64,000 nucleotides of DNA, taken from Paraburkholderia sartisoli. GTDB taxonomy: Bacteria; Pseudomonadota; Gammaproteobacteria; Burkholderiales; Burkholderiaceae. The notes beneath the pieces are model-generated. The model saw nothing but the letters and a program-made list of their open reading frames with translations. It made no database searches and was not told the origin of the DNA. Shown piece after piece: positions 9,168 through 19,682 of the stretch (the first letter of the stretch is position 1; each line of letters starts with the position of its first letter). The stretch spans positions 930,001-994,000 of the forward strand of contig NZ_FNRQ01000001.1 in NCBI RefSeq assembly GCF_900107685.1, written 5' to 3'. Made by a program: the position numbers and the translations under genes.

Positions 9168-10931
9168 ATGTCCGATCCCACGCACGACGCGCGTCGCGCG
9201 CCTTTCGTCCCGCTGCCCGTTGCCCTGATCCGACGCCTGGGCGCGGCGACGCTCGTTGTCGCCCTCGCCGGCAGTTTCGTGCCCGCCGCGCCGGCGCTCG
9301 CCAAAACGCCACCGCCGCCGAAAGCGGTGCTCGACGCGTCGGCCGTGGCCGTGCCCGACCGCTACAGCGCGGATACGGCCCAGCAGATTTTCGCCGCGGG
9401 CGGCAACGCGGTCGATGCGGCTGTCGCCATCGCGTTCACGCTTGCGGTCACCTATCCGGACGCGGGCAATATCGGTGGCGGCGGGTTCATGACGCTCTAC
9501 GTCGACGGCAAGCCGTACTTTCTCGACTATCGCGAACGCGCGCCGCAGCAGGCGACCCGCGACATGTATCTGGACGACAAGGGCAACCCGGTGCCGGGCA
9601 TGAGCCTCGTCGGGTTCCGGGCCGTGGCGGTGCCCGGCACCGTCGACGGCATGTGGGAAGCACAGCGCCGCTTCGGCAAGCTGAAGTGGAAGCAGGTGCT
9701 CGCTCCGGCGATCAAATACGCGACCGATGGTTTCGTCGTCGAGCCGTGGCTGCAGAAGCGCGCCGAATATGCGGCGAAAAGTTTCGCGGGCAAGACCAAT
9801 TTCAGCGTGTACTTCGCGGGGCTGAAGGCGGGCGCGACGTTCCGCCAGCCTGAACTGGCGCAGACGCTCTCGCGTATCGCAAGCGACGGCGGACGCGAGT
9901 TCTACGAAGGCAAGACCGCGGACCTGATCAGTTCCCAGATGTACGGCCACGGCATCCTGTCGAAGACGGATCTCGTGCAATACAAGGCCGTGTGGCGCCA
10001 GCCGGTGACGGCCGACTGGAACGGCTATCAGATCGTCACCGCGCCGCCGCCGAGCTCGGGCGGCGTGGGGCTCATCCAGCTGCTGAAGATGAAGGCCGAC
10101 CTGAAGCCCGCGTTCGCCGGGCTCGACCTGAATTCGTCGGCGTACATTCATCTGGTCGCGCAGATCGAAGATCGCGTGTTTGCCGACCGGCAGCAGTACA
10201 TGGGCGACCCGGATTCGTATCGCGTACCCGTCGACAAGCTGATCGACGACGCCTACCTCGCAGAGCGCGCCGACGAGGTCACGCCCGACGAAGTGCCCGG
10301 CGCCGCGCCGGTCAAGCCGGGCCTTGGCGATTCGATGCCGGAACGCGCCGAGACGACGCACTTTTCGGTCGTCGACAAATGGGGCAACGCGGTGTCGAAC
10401 ACCTACACGCTCAACGGGCCGTTCGGATCGGGCGTCGTGGTGGACAACGCGGGCTTCGCGCTGAACGACGAAATGGACGACTTCGTCGCGAAGGCCGGCA
10501 CGCCGAACCAGTTCGGTGTCACGAGCGGCGACGTCAACACGATCGCGCCGGGTCGCCGGCCACTTTCTTCGATGACGCCGACCATCCTGCTGAAAGACGG
10601 CAAGGTTTCGCTCGTGATCGGCACGCCGGGCGGCTCGCGCATTTTCACGTCGATCTTTCAGGTGATGACGAATCTCTACGATTTCGGCATGCCGCCTGCC
10701 GACGCGCTGGGGGCGATGCGCTTTCATCATCAACTGCTTCCGCCGAAGACGATCTACTGGGAACCGTATCACCCGATAACGGGTGAACTGGCCGACCAGT
10801 TGAAGGGTCTCGGCTACACGCTGGAAGGGCAGAAGTTCAACGGCGACGTCCAGATGATCCGCGTGGAAGGCACGACGCCGGAGCCCGCCGCCGATCCGCG
10901 CGGCGCTGGCGTCGGACGGGTGTTTCACTGA
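9168..10931 (+). CDS. ggt: Gamma-glutamyltransferase (glutathione hydrolase)
   Basis: Periplasmic Ntn-hydrolase that transfers or hydrolyses the gamma-glutamyl group of glutathione. The product is 587 residues from ATG 9168, which follows GGAG closely and gives a proper signal peptide (hydrophobic stretch then VPAAPALAK); a more upstream ATG at 9111 would place unrelated residues before it. The autoprocessing site is intact: TTHFSVVDKWGNAV, with the nucleophile Thr at about residue 396, splitting the precursor into large and small subunits. Substrate-binding motifs include PPPSSGGVGL and PLSSMTPTILL followed by GTPGGSRI. Followed 33 bp later by the serine hydrolase gene, probably in one transcript. 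Confidence 0.95.
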   Translation: MSDPTHDARRAPFVPLPVALIRRLGAATLVVALAGSFVPAAPALAKTPPPPKAVLDASAVAVPDRYSADTAQQIFAAGGNAVDAAVAIAFTLAVTYPDAGNIGGGGFMTLYVDGKPYFLDYRERAPQQATRDMYLDDKGNPVPGMSLVGFRAVAVPGTVDGMWEAQRRFGKLKWKQVLAPAIKYATDGFVVEPWLQKRAEYAAKSFAGKTNFSVYFAGLKAGATFRQPELAQTLSRIASDGGREFYEGKTADLISSQMYGHGILSKTDLVQYKAVWRQPVTADWNGYQIVTAPPPSSGGVGLIQLLKMKADLKPAFAGLDLNSSAYIHLVAQIEDRVFADRQQYMGDPDSYRVPVDKLIDDAYLAERADEVTPDEVPGAAPVKPGLGDSMPERAETTHFSVVDKWGNAVSNTYTLNGPFGSGVVVDNAGFALNDEMDDFVAKAGTPNQFGVTSGDVNTIAPGRRPLSSMTPTILLKDGKVSLVIGTPGGSRIFTSIFQVMTNLYDFGMPPADALGAMRFHHQLLPPKTIYWEPYHPITGELADQLKGLGYTLEGQKFNGDVQMIRVEGTTPEPAADPRGAGVGRVFH

Positions 10932-10964
10932 AAACGACAACGAACTGCAAATCGGGGAGTCGCG

Positions 10965-11519
10965 ATGACGACGTATAACGTTCTGGTTCTGCCGGGCTAT
11001 CAGAATTCCGGCGAAGGTCACTGGCAGACGCGCTGGGAAGCAGCGCATCCTCACGTCGCACGCGTCCAGATGCCGGATTGGGATTATCCGGCGCGCGACG
11101 CGTGGTGCCGGACGCTGGACGAAGCCGTGGCCGCCGCCGATGCGCCGGTGGTGCTCGCCGCGCACAGCCTCGGTTGCCTGACCGTCGCGTTCTGGGCCAC
11201 GCAGTACGCGCGCGCCGCGCAGATCGCGAAGGTGGCGGGGGCGTTGCTGGTTGCGGTGCCCGATCCGACGGAAGCGCAATTCCCGGCGGATGCGTCCGGG
11301 TTTGCACCCGTGCCGGTGGCGCCCTTGCCGTTTCCGTCGATCGTGGTGGCCAGCACGGACGACCCGTACGGCGGCGTCGGGTTTTCACGGACCTGCGCGA
11401 GAGCGTGGCAGGGCGCCTGGTTCGACATCGGCCCGCGCGGCCATATCAACGCCGAAAGCGGTCTCGGCGACTGGCACGAGGGAATGTGCTGGCTGGAGTC
11501 GCTCGTCGAGGCGGCTTAG
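10965..11519 (+). CDS. RBBP9/YdeN-family serine hydrolase
   Basis: Small alpha/beta hydrolase of 184 residues, presumed cytoplasmic esterase. It begins with the family signature VLVLPGYQNSGEGHWQ, followed by the nucleophile elbow AAHSLGC (Ser68), an acidic residue in VASTDDPYGG (about 130) and a C-terminal GHINAESGLGDW that supplies the catalytic His. The start ATG has GGGGAG 6 bases upstream. It directly follows ggt by 33 bp. The natural substrate is unknown for this family. Confidence 0.88.
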   Translation: MTTYNVLVLPGYQNSGEGHWQTRWEAAHPHVARVQMPDWDYPARDAWCRTLDEAVAAADAPVVLAAHSLGCLTVAFWATQYARAAQIAKVAGALLVAVPDPTEAQFPADASGFAPVPVAPLPFPSIVVASTDDPYGGVGFSRTCARAWQGAWFDIGPRGHINAESGLGDWHEGMCWLESLVEAA

Positions 11520-11700
11520 GGCGGCTTCGGGCGGTTTAGGGGCGGCTTCAGGGCGGGTTGATCGCGGCTCGGGCGTGAGGTCGAAGGGGGCAGGGGCCGG
11601 CGCCACGCGATCGGGTTTGGGCGCGGCTGCCCGGCATCACCCAGGAACGAAGAAGCGCGCAGGCCGCCGTTGAGAGCGGTTGCCGAACCGTCACCGCCCG

Positions 11701-12921
11701 TCAGATCACCGAGCGCGCCTTCAGCTCCGCGATGCGGGTTTCGTCGAGCCCGAGCACGGTGCGCAATATTTCTTCGGTGTGCTCGCCGAGTGTCGGCGGA
11801 TGCGCGGCCGCTTCCGGAGGGGTCGCGCTCATGCGCACGGGATTGCGCACCAGCTTCACCGTCGCGCCGCTCGGATGCGGCAGGTCGATCTGCATCCCGC
11901 GCGCGACGACCTGCTCGTTCGCGAATACCTCGCCCAGGTCGTTGATCGGCCCGCACGGCACACCCGACGCCTCCAGCGCGGTGATCCATTCCTGCTTGCC
12001 ACGTAGCCGGACCATGTCGGCCAGCAGCGGCACGAGCGTCTCGCGGTTGCGCACCCGCGCCGGGTTGGTCGAGAAGCGCTCGTCGTCGGCGAGTTCAGGC
12101 CGGTTGCCTGCCTCGACGAACTTGCGGAACTGCCCGTCGTTGCCCACCGCGACGATGATCCAGCTGTCGCTCGTCTGGAACGTCTGGTAGGGCACGATGT
12201 TCGCGTGCGCATTGCCCCAGCGAACCGGCGGGTTGCCGCTTGCGAGGAAGTTCGAGTTCATGTTGGCGAGCATCGCCACCTGCACGTCCAGCAACGCCAT
12301 GTCGATGTACTGGCCTTCGCCCGTACGGTCGCGATGGGCGAGCGCCGTCAGCACCGCGATGGTCGAATACATGCCGGTCATCAGGTCGGCGATGGCGACG
12401 CCGGCTTTTTGCGGACCGCCGCCGGGCAGCGCGTCGCGCTCGCCGGTGATGCTCATGAATCCGCCGATGCCCTGGATGATGAAGTCGTAGCCCGCCCGCT
12501 GCGCATAGGGACCTGTCTGGCCGAAACCCGTGACCGAGCAGTAGACGATGTCCGGCTTCACTTCCTTCAGCGACGCATAGTCGAGCCCATATTTTTTCAG
12601 CTGGCCGACCTTGTAGTTCTCGAGCACGACGTCGCTCTGCGCGGCGAGATCGCGGATGATCTGCTGCCCCTCGGGCGTGGCGATGTCGACGGTGACCGAA
12701 CGCTTGTTGCGGTTCGCCGCGAGGTAATACGCGGCCTCGCGCGTGTCCTCGCCGTCCGGCGTTTTCAGGTACGGAGGGCCCCAGTGACGGGTATCGTCGC
12801 CCACCTCGGGACGTTCGATCTTGATGACGTCAGCGCCGAAATCGGCAAGGGTCTGTGCGCACCAGGGACCGGCGAGCACGCGTGTGAGATCCAGCACGCG
12901 GATATGACTGAGGGCGCCCAT
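11701..12921 (-). CDS. CaiB/BaiF-family CoA-transferase (class III)
   Basis: Transfers CoA between acyl-CoA and a free acid by the class III mechanism. The 406-residue protein starts GALSHIRVLDLTRVLAGPW, the standard family opening, and has the catalytic-Asp segment AGVAIADLMTGMYS (Asp about 179) and GFGQTGPYAQRAGYDF. The C-terminus RTVLGLDETRIAELKARSVI is typical of the FldA/Frc-like branch. The in-frame extension to 12960 precedes this opening, so ATG 12921 is chosen, with GGAGA about 14 bases upstream. The gene stands alone, so the acid substrate (formyl/oxalate, glutarate or another) is undetermined. Confidence 0.9.
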   Translation of the reverse strand: MGALSHIRVLDLTRVLAGPWCAQTLADFGADVIKIERPEVGDDTRHWGPPYLKTPDGEDTREAAYYLAANRNKRSVTVDIATPEGQQIIRDLAAQSDVVLENYKVGQLKKYGLDYASLKEVKPDIVYCSVTGFGQTGPYAQRAGYDFIIQGIGGFMSITGERDALPGGGPQKAGVAIADLMTGMYSTIAVLTALAHRDRTGEGQYIDMALLDVQVAMLANMNSNFLASGNPPVRWGNAHANIVPYQTFQTSDSWIIVAVGNDGQFRKFVEAGNRPELADDERFSTNPARVRNRETLVPLLADMVRLRGKQEWITALEASGVPCGPINDLGEVFANEQVVARGMQIDLPHPSGATVKLVRNPVRMSATPPEAAAHPPTLGEHTEEILRTVLGLDETRIAELKARSVI

Positions 12922-13252
12922 ATTCTGTTCGTGTCTCCGTGAAGCGTGATTGCGCGGCATGCGAGCGGCGAGATGCCAGGCGAGATGCGCGATGCCGTAA
13001 CGATGTCCAGAATCTTAAGCGATTCCCGTCAGACGACCCACCGGCCGGATGGCATAAGACGGATCTGAGGCCGCGAAACCCCGTCCCACGCGCCCTGGCG
13101 GGAAAAACATGGCCGAATGGCTAACGTTGCGTTCCGGCCGCCTCACGCCGCTGCGCACGCTCGCCGATCCCGTATAATCAGCGGCTCAGGAAACAATCAG
13201 TTGGCGCATCTCCGGATGCAGCCGAAACAGTCAGGACCGTCCCCCGCACGCC
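12922..13252. other. 331-bp divergent intergenic region
   Basis: Between the leftward CoA-transferase start and alaS. It holds the likely alaS promoter (-10 at 13173-13178). No coding sequence, RNA fold or repeat is recognised in the rest. Confidence 0.6.
13173..13178 (+). promoter_or_regulatory. -10 box of alaS
   Basis: Perfect TATAAT 74 bases before the alaS ATG, in the sequence CCCGTATAATCAGCGG. The -35 region is weak. The sequence GATCCCGTATAATC is a common arrangement before housekeeping genes in this group. Confidence 0.6.
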
Positions 13253-15877
13253 ATGAAAGCCTCCGAAATCCGCGAGAAGTTCCTCAAGTTCTTCGAATCG
13301 AAGGGCCACACGATTGTCCGTTCGTCGAGCCTCGTGCCCGGCAACGACCCGACACTGCTCTTCACCAACTCGGGCATGGTGCAGTTCAAGGACGTGTTCC
13401 TCGGCGCCGAATCGCGTCCATATTCACGCGCCACGACTGCCCAGCGCAGCGTGCGCGCGGGCGGCAAGCACAACGATCTGGAAAACGTCGGTTATACCGC
13501 GCGGCACCACACGTTCTTCGAGATGCTCGGCAACTTCTCGTTCGGCGACTATTTCAAGCGCGACGCGATCCACTACGCGTGGGAACTGCTGACGGGTGTC
13601 TACGGGCTGCCGAAAGACAAGCTGTGGGTCACGGTCTATCACGAAGACGACGAGGCGCACGACATCTGGTCGAAGGAAGTCGGCGTGCCGGTCGAGCGCA
13701 TCATCCGCATTGGCGACAACAAGGGCGCGCGCTACGCGTCGGACAACTTCTGGCAGATGGCCGATACCGGTCCGTGCGGCCCGTGTTCGGAAATTTTCTA
13801 CGACCATGGCCCGGACGTCTGGGGCGGCCCGCCGGGATCGCCTGACGAAGACGGCGACCGTTACATCGAGATCTGGAATCTCGTGTTCATGCAGTTCAAC
13901 CGCGACGCGCAGGGCAACATGACGCCGTTGCCCAAGCAATGCGTCGATACCGGCATGGGCCTCGAGCGGATCGCCGCCGTGCTGCAGCACGTACACAGCA
14001 ACTATGAGATCGACCTGTTCCAGGCGCTGATCACGGCAGCGGGCCGCGAAACGGGCGTCACCGATCTCACGAACAATTCGCTGAAGGTGATCGCCGATCA
14101 CATCCGCGCGTGCTCGTTCCTGATCGTCGATGGCGTGATCCCGGGCAATGAAGGCCGCGGCTACGTGCTGCGCCGGATCGTGCGCCGCGCGATCCGTCAC
14201 GGCTACAAGCTGGGCCGCAAGGGTTCGTTCTTCCACCGTCTGGTGGCGGACCTCGTCGTGCAGATGGGCGGCGCGTATCCGGAACTGACGGAAGCACAAC
14301 AACGCGTGACCGACGTGCTGCGCCAGGAAGAAGAGCGCTTCTTCGAAACGATCGAGCACGGCATGTCGATCCTCGAAAGCGCGCTGGCCGATCTCGACGC
14401 GAAGGGCGGCAAGACGCTCGACGGCGAGCTCGCGTTCAAGCTGCACGACACGTACGGCTTCCCGCTGGATCTGACGGCGGACGTCTGCCGCGAACGCGAA
14501 GTCACGGTCGACGAGTCCGCATTCGACGAAGCCATGGCCCGTCAACGCGAACAGGCGCGTGCGGCCGGCAAGTTCAAGATGGCGCAGGGCCTCGAATATT
14601 CGGGCGCGAAGACCACGTTCCACGGTTACGAAGAAGTCGTCTTCGACGACGCGAAGGTCATCGCGCTGTACGTCGATGGCGCGTCCGTGAAGGAAGTGGC
14701 GAAGGGCCAGCAGGCTGTCGTCGTGCTCGACCACACGCCGTTCTACGCGGAGTCGGGCGGCCAGGTGGGCGATCAGGGGCTGCTCGCCAACGCGAGCGTG
14801 CGCTTCGCCGTCGCGGATACGCTGAAGGTGCAGGCCGACGTGGTGGGCCATCACGGCACGCTGGAGCAGGGCACGCTGAAGGTCGGCGACGTGGTGAAGG
14901 CGGAGATCGATGCGGTGCGTCGCGCGCGCACGGAACGCAATCACTCGGCCACCCACCTGATGCACAAGGCGTTGCGTGAAGTGCTGGGCTCGCACGTGCA
15001 GCAGAAGGGTTCGCTCGTCGACGCCGACAAGACGCGTTTCGACTTCGCGCATAACGCGCCGGTCACGGACGAACAGATTCGCCAGGTCGAGGCAATCGTG
15101 AACGCCGAAGTGCTGGCGAACGCGCCGGGCATCGTGCGCGTGATGCCGTTCGACGAGGCGGTGAAGGGCGGGGCAATGGCGCTCTTCGGTGAAAAGTATG
15201 GCGACGAAGTGCGTGTGCTCGATCTCGGCTTCTCGCGCGAGCTGTGCGGCGGTACGCACGTGCGTCGCACTGGTGATATCGGTTTCTTCAAGATCGTGAT
15301 GGAAGGCGGCGTGGCGGCGGGCATCCGTCGTGTGGAAGCCATTACCGGCGATAACGCGGTGCGTTTCGTGCAGGAACTCGACGCGCGCATCAATGCGGCC
15401 GCGGCGGCCTTGAAGGCGCAACCGGCGGAACTCACGCAGCGTATCGCGCAGGTGCAGGATCAGGTCAAATCGCTGGAAAAGGAACTCGGCGCGCTGAAGT
15501 CGAAGCTCGCTTCGAGCCAGGGCGACGAACTCGCGGGTCAGGCAATCGAAGTCGCGGGCGTGCATGTGCTGGCCGCAACGCTCGAAGGCGCGGACGTCAA
15601 GACGCTGCGCGAAACCGTCGACAAGCTGAAGGACAAGCTGAAGAGCGCGGCCATCGTGCTGGCCTCCGTCGAGGGCGGCAAGGTGAGCCTGATCGCGGGC
15701 GTGACCGCGGAAGCCAGCCGGAAGGTCAAGGCGGGCGATCTCGTGAACTTCGTCGCGCAGCAGGTGGGCGGCAAGGGGGGCGGTCGTCCCGACATGGCGC
15801 AGGCCGGCGGCACGGAGCCGGCGAACCTGCAGGCGGCACTGGCAGGCGTGAAGGGTTGGGTCGAGGCGCAGCTGTAA
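13253..15877 (+). CDS. alaS: Alanyl-tRNA synthetase
   Basis: Class II synthetase charging tRNA-Ala. The 874-residue length matches the family. The N-terminal catalytic domain opens [15 protein letters not shown] and contains [14 protein letters not shown]. The editing domain carries both zinc/hydrolytic motifs, [12 protein letters not shown] (about 563-574) and [13 protein letters not shown] (about 665-677). The C-terminal C-Ala domain ends [12 protein letters not shown] plus a short tail. All key residues are present. It is followed by a strong hairpin terminator, so it is probably transcribed alone. Confidence 0.98.
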   Translation: MKASEIREKFLKFFESKGHTIVRSSSLVPGNDPTLLFTNSGMVQFKDVFLGAESRPYSRATTAQRSVRAGGKHNDLENVGYTARHHTFFEMLGNFSFGDYFKRDAIHYAWELLTGVYGLPKDKLWVTVYHEDDEAHDIWSKEVGVPVERIIRIGDNKGARYASDNFWQMADTGPCGPCSEIFYDHGPDVWGGPPGSPDEDGDRYIEIWNLVFMQFNRDAQGNMTPLPKQCVDTGMGLERIAAVLQHVHSNYEIDLFQALITAAGRETGVTDLTNNSLKVIADHIRACSFLIVDGVIPGNEGRGYVLRRIVRRAIRHGYKLGRKGSFFHRLVADLVVQMGGAYPELTEAQQRVTDVLRQEEERFFETIEHGMSILESALADLDAKGGKTLDGELAFKLHDTYGFPLDLTADVCREREVTVDESAFDEAMARQREQARAAGKFKMAQGLEYSGAKTTFHGYEEVVFDDAKVIALYVDGASVKEVAKGQQAVVVLDHTPFYAESGGQVGDQGLLANASVRFAVADTLKVQADVVGHHGTLEQGTLKVGDVVKAEIDAVRRARTERNHSATHLMHKALREVLGSHVQQKGSLVDADKTRFDFAHNAPVTDEQIRQVEAIVNAEVLANAPGIVRVMPFDEAVKGGAMALFGEKYGDEVRVLDLGFSRELCGGTHVRRTGDIGFFKIVMEGGVAAGIRRVEAITGDNAVRFVQELDARINAAAAALKAQPAELTQRIAQVQDQVKSLEKELGALKSKLASSQGDELAGQAIEVAGVHVLAATLEGADVKTLRETVDKLKDKLKSAAIVLASVEGGKVSLIAGVTAEASRKVKAGDLVNFVAQQVGGKGGGRPDMAQAGGTEPANLQAALAGVKGWVEAQL

Positions 15878-15976
15878 TCACGGGCGCGCGATACGCGATA
15901 AGCGGAGCCGGTTTCGAGTGTCGAACGGGTTAAGCCGGCCGCTTCACGACAGATCCAGCAGCAAGCATGAAAACAG

Positions 15977-16007
15977 AAAGCCGCGAGCTTCGACCTCGCG
16001 GCTTTTT
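15977..16007 (+). terminator. Bidirectional intrinsic terminator after alaS
   Basis: Perfect 11-bp inverted repeat AAAGCCGCGAG/CTCGCGGCTTT (15977-15987 with 15995-16005), 7-base loop, followed by T residues on the plus strand and by A residues before it. It lies between convergent alaS and the LysR gene and can serve both. Confidence 0.9.
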
Positions 16008-16030
16008 GCGTTTTGGGGTGGCCAGGAGAA

Positions 16031-16951
16031 TCACACCACCGGTTGCGCGATCCTGTCCGGCTGCGCCGAATTTGCCGCCAGATTGCTGTCCGCCAGCAAC
16101 TGCTCGCGCAACGCGTTCAACGCGGCCGAAAAGTGACCGCGCCGCCAGACCAGAAGCGTATCGATTGCATCGAACTCGCCGAGCGGATGAACGGCGATAT
16201 CGTCCACGTTCTGCTGCAGACCCAGCACCGAGCGCGGCGCGATCGAGACGCCGACGCCAGCCGCGACACACGCGACCATCGCGTGATACGAACCGAGTTC
16301 CAGCACGCGCGCGGGCCGCAGGTCGCACTCCAGATACCACTTCTCGATATAGCTCCGATATGCGCAACCACGCTCGAACGCGATGAGCGTGGACAGCGCC
16401 ACGTCGCGCGCATCGCGGATCGGCCGGTGGCCGCGCGGCGTCAGCATCACGAGTTCTTCGCGAAAGACCGGCACATACTCAAAAACGTCATGCAAGGCAC
16501 CCGGGTCGAGTGGCGTCGCAACGAGTGCCGCGTCGACTTCGAAGTTGCGTACCCGTTCGATCAGCCGTCCGGTCGTGCCGGTTTCGAGTTCCAGCGCGAC
16601 GTCGGGCCAGCGCTGGTGATAGCGGGCAAGCAGGGCCGGTAGCCGGCTCGCCGCGACGCTTTCCATGGTGCCCAGCCGCAGTCGTCCGTTTGGCCGGTTT
16701 TCGCGCACTGCGTGGCGCGCCTCGTCGGCGAGCGCGAGCAGACGCTCGGCGTAGGGCAGCAGCGTCTCGCCAGCCGGCGTCAGCACGAGCCGGCGTCCGT
16801 CGCGGATAAAGAGCTCGGTGCCCAGCTGCTCCTCAAGCTGCTTGATGCGCGTCGTCACGTTCGACTGCACCCGGTTCAGCTTCGCCGCAGCGCGCGTCAC
16901 GCCGTTCTCGCGCACCACCGCGCGAAAGATATTCAAGGCGGCCAGATCCAT
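16031..16951 (-). CDS. LysR-family transcriptional regulator
   Basis: DNA-binding regulator of 306 residues. The N-terminal winged HTH (residues 4-62) reads ALNIFRAVVRENGVTRAAAKL followed by QLEEQLGTELFIRDGRR, the normal LysR pattern. The C-terminal part is the two-lobe effector domain (FEVDAALVATPLDP and AGVGVSIAPRSVLG). A frame extends to 17119 but ATG 16951 matches the family opening. It is divergent from the MFS transporter gene, whose start is 126 bp away, so it probably controls that gene; AT-rich sequence TTTAAATCATGATAATTCAT (16970-16989) in the gap is a plausible binding site. The effector is unknown. Confidence 0.9.
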   Translation of the reverse strand: MDLAALNIFRAVVRENGVTRAAAKLNRVQSNVTTRIKQLEEQLGTELFIRDGRRLVLTPAGETLLPYAERLLALADEARHAVRENRPNGRLRLGTMESVAASRLPALLARYHQRWPDVALELETGTTGRLIERVRNFEVDAALVATPLDPGALHDVFEYVPVFREELVMLTPRGHRPIRDARDVALSTLIAFERGCAYRSYIEKWYLECDLRPARVLELGSYHAMVACVAAGVGVSIAPRSVLGLQQNVDDIAVHPLGEFDAIDTLLVWRRGHFSAALNALREQLLADSNLAANSAQPDRIAQPVV

Positions 16952-17077
16952 CGTTCTCACTCCGAGATGCTTTAAATCATGATAATTCATTTTTTGTGAT
17001 GCAATGCGCGGATTACTATCTGACGGTGCGATGGCCGGCGCATGTGTCGCCGGCCCCGAGAATCCTTGAAGACACCC

Positions 17078-18397
17078 ATGACGCCCCTTGCCACTTCCAC
17101 CGTTGCTTCTTCCGCCCACTCACACGACGCAAGGCGCGTCGCGCTCGGATGCATGGTGGCGCTCGCGGTTGCACTGGGCGTGGGGCGCTTCGCGTTCACG
17201 CCGCTGTTGCCGTTGATGCTGCAAAACGGCTCGATCGATATTCGCCACGGCGGCTGGCTCGCATCGTTCAACTACGCGGGGTATTTCATCGGCGCGATCA
17301 CCTGCGCGGCGCTGCGGGTCGACCACGCCCGGATGGTGCGCGCCGGGCTCGCCATCACGGTCGTGCTGACCGTCGTCATGGGCGTCACCGACACGTTCTG
17401 GATCTGGGCGCTGGTGCGCCTCGCAGGCGGTGCGATCAGCGCATGGACCTTCGTGTTCGCGTCGCAGTGGGGCCTGCGCCGGCTCGCCGAACTCGATGCG
17501 CACCGCTGGAGCGGCGTCATCTACACGGGGCCCGGAGTCGGGATCGTCGGCACCGGGCTACTCGTGAGCGCTGCGGGCGGGCTCGGGGCGAAAGTGGGCT
17601 GGATCGGCTTCGGGCTCATCTCGGCGGTGCTGGCGGCGCTCGTGTGGCACGTGTTCGAAGCGGGGCGCGGACGCGTTGCTCCTCCGGTTTCGCCAGCAGC
17701 GGCAGCCGCGCGCGTGAAGCCTGGCGCCACCGCGCACGATCAATCCGGCGGTCACGCCCGGCCGTCCGGTCACACCGCGCCATCGGTACACAGTTCTGCT
17801 TCGACACATCACGCCCGGCCCGCTGAAACCACGCACCGCGCCGATGCGATCTGGCTCGTCGTGCTGTACGGCGTGCCGGGATTTGGCTACATCATCACCG
17901 CGACGTTCCTGCCGGTGATCGCGCGCGCCGCGTTACCGGGTTCGGCCTGGCCCGATCTGTTCTGGCCGATGTTCGGCGTGGCGCTTATGGTCGGGGCGCT
18001 GCTTGGCGCGCGCCTGCCGCTCCACTGGGACAATCGCACGCTTCTCGCGGGCGCTTACGTGCTGCAGGCGGCAGGTATCGCGTCGGGCATCATCTGGCCG
18101 ACCGCAGCGGGCTTCTCGATCGGCAGCGTGCTGATCGGGCTGCCGTTCACGGCAATCACGCTCTTTGCAATGCGCGAAGCCCGCCGGCTGCACGGGGAGC
18201 ATGCCGCCGGACTGATGGGCTACGCCACGGCCGCCTATGGCATCGGCCAGATCGCGGGGCCGCTGGTGGCCGCGCCGGTCGCCGCTCATACCGGCTCGTT
18301 TTCGCCCGCGCTGTGGCTGGCCGCGTTCGCACTGATGCTCGGCGCCATCGGCCTCCTTATCGTCACCCGTGTCTCGAAGAACCGCTCGCACCGCTAG
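17078..18397 (+). CDS. MFS transporter (YbfB/YjiJ family)
   Basis: Twelve-helix inner-membrane carrier of 439 residues. The family opening is clear: a short hydrophilic lead, then LGCMVALAVALGVGRFAFTPLLPLM, typical of the YbfB/YjiJ group of MFS proteins. The central cytoplasmic loop between helices 6 and 7 is unusually long and rich in His, Ala and Ser (about residues 205-262). The substrate is not known. ATG 17078 is used because the upstream in-frame residues are Arg-rich. Control by the divergent LysR gene is inferred from position. Confidence 0.88.
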   Translation: MTPLATSTVASSAHSHDARRVALGCMVALAVALGVGRFAFTPLLPLMLQNGSIDIRHGGWLASFNYAGYFIGAITCAALRVDHARMVRAGLAITVVLTVVMGVTDTFWIWALVRLAGGAISAWTFVFASQWGLRRLAELDAHRWSGVIYTGPGVGIVGTGLLVSAAGGLGAKVGWIGFGLISAVLAALVWHVFEAGRGRVAPPVSPAAAAARVKPGATAHDQSGGHARPSGHTAPSVHSSASTHHARPAETTHRADAIWLVVLYGVPGFGYIITATFLPVIARAALPGSAWPDLFWPMFGVALMVGALLGARLPLHWDNRTLLAGAYVLQAAGIASGIIWPTAAGFSIGSVLIGLPFTAITLFAMREARRLHGEHAAGLMGYATAAYGIGQIAGPLVAAPVAAHTGSFSPALWLAAFALMLGAIGLLIVTRVSKNRSHR

Positions 18398-18545
18398 CCC
18401 GCTCCGGCCTCACACGCCGATCCCACATTCCCAACCCTACGATTACCCTCCAGCAAATTCGAACGACCGGACAATAATGGGACGGCGCACTAAAATGTCC
18501 GCTTCCCGTTACTTTCGCGTGGCCTTCCCGGCTGCGCCGCCCGCC

Positions 18546-19577
18546 ATGCAACACTTTGCGTCGGACAATTACGCTGGCATCTGCCCCGAGGCGCTCGCGG
18601 CGCTCGTCGAAGCGAACAACAGCGGCCACGAGCCGGCTTACGGCGACGATTCCTGGACCGAGCGCGTGTGCGACCGCCTGCGCGACCTGTTTCAGACCGA
18701 CTGCGAAGCGTTCTTCGTCTTTAACGGCACGGCGGCGAATTCGCTGGCACTGGCATCGCTGTGTCAGTCGTATCACTCGGTGATCTGCCACGACCTTGCG
18801 CACATCGAGACCGACGAATGCGGTGGCCCCGAATTCTTCTCCGGCGGCTCGAAGCTGCTGACCGCGCCTGGCACCCACGGCAAGCTGACGCCCGATGCCA
18901 TCGAGGCCGTCGTGACCCGTCGCGCCGATATCCACTATCCGAAGCCGAAGGTGGTGACGCTCACGCAGTCGACGGAAGTCGGCAGCGTCTACACCGTCGA
19001 GGAAGTGCGCGCGATCGCCGCGATTGCCAAACGCCGTCATCTGAAGGTTCACATGGACGGCGCCCGCTTCGCCAACGCGGTCGCGACGCTCGGCGTGCAT
19101 CCTTCGGAGATCACGTGGCGCGCGGGCGTCGACGTGCTGTGTTTTGGCGGCACGAAGAACGGCTTGCCGGTGGGCGAAGTGGTCGTGTTCTTCGATCGCG
19201 CGCTGGCCGACGATTTCGCGTATCGCCTTAAGCAGGCGGGCCAGCTTGCGTCGAAGATGCGCTTTATCTCGGCGCCGTGGCTGGGCCTGCTCGACGGCGA
19301 CGTGTGGCTGCGCAACGCGCGTCACGCGAACGCGATGGCGCAACTCATGAAGATGCGCCTCGAGGCGATTCCCGGTGTGAGCATCATGTTTCCGGTCGAA
19401 TCGAATGCCGTGTTCGCGCAGTTGCCGGCGCACGCGGCGAAAGCGATGCGGGCGAAAGGCTGGAAGTTCTACGAGTTCATCGGCGCGGGCGGTTGCCGCC
19501 TGATGTGCGCGTGGGACACGCAGCCCGAAACCGTCGAGCGGTTTGCCGCCGAAGTGCGCGACCTGTGCGCCGCGTGA
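18546..19577 (+). CDS. ltaE: Low-specificity L-threonine aldolase
   Basis: PLP enzyme that cleaves L-threonine or L-allo-threonine to glycine and acetaldehyde. From ATG 18546 the product is 343 residues, the usual length, opening HFASDNYAGICPEAL. The PLP-binding Lys is in FGGTKNGLPVGE, and HMDGARFANAVA carries the Asp and Arg that hold the cofactor. In-frame ATGs at 18495 and 18477 give longer products; none of the three has a clear Shine-Dalgarno sequence, so the start is uncertain by up to 23 residues. It follows the MFS gene by about 150 bp on the same strand. Confidence 0.88.
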   Translation: MQHFASDNYAGICPEALAALVEANNSGHEPAYGDDSWTERVCDRLRDLFQTDCEAFFVFNGTAANSLALASLCQSYHSVICHDLAHIETDECGGPEFFSGGSKLLTAPGTHGKLTPDAIEAVVTRRADIHYPKPKVVTLTQSTEVGSVYTVEEVRAIAAIAKRRHLKVHMDGARFANAVATLGVHPSEITWRAGVDVLCFGGTKNGLPVGEVVVFFDRALADDFAYRLKQAGQLASKMRFISAPWLGLLDGDVWLRNARHANAMAQLMKMRLEAIPGVSIMFPVESNAVFAQLPAHAAKAMRAKGWKFYEFIGAGGCRLMCAWDTQPETVERFAAEVRDLCAA

Positions 19578-19682
19578 GGGCGAGCGCCGCCAGCGCATAC
19601 CGCGAATACCGCGCTGCGCCGCGCACGACGTGAAACGATCCGAAGCCTTTTCCGACATTCATTCACCTCAATTCCAACGAGC

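Noticed and set aside
13424..15565. 713-codon minus-strand frame opposite alaS
   Set aside because: Arg/His/Asp-rich shadow of a GC-rich gene in the antisense frame; alaS motifs are complete on the plus strand.
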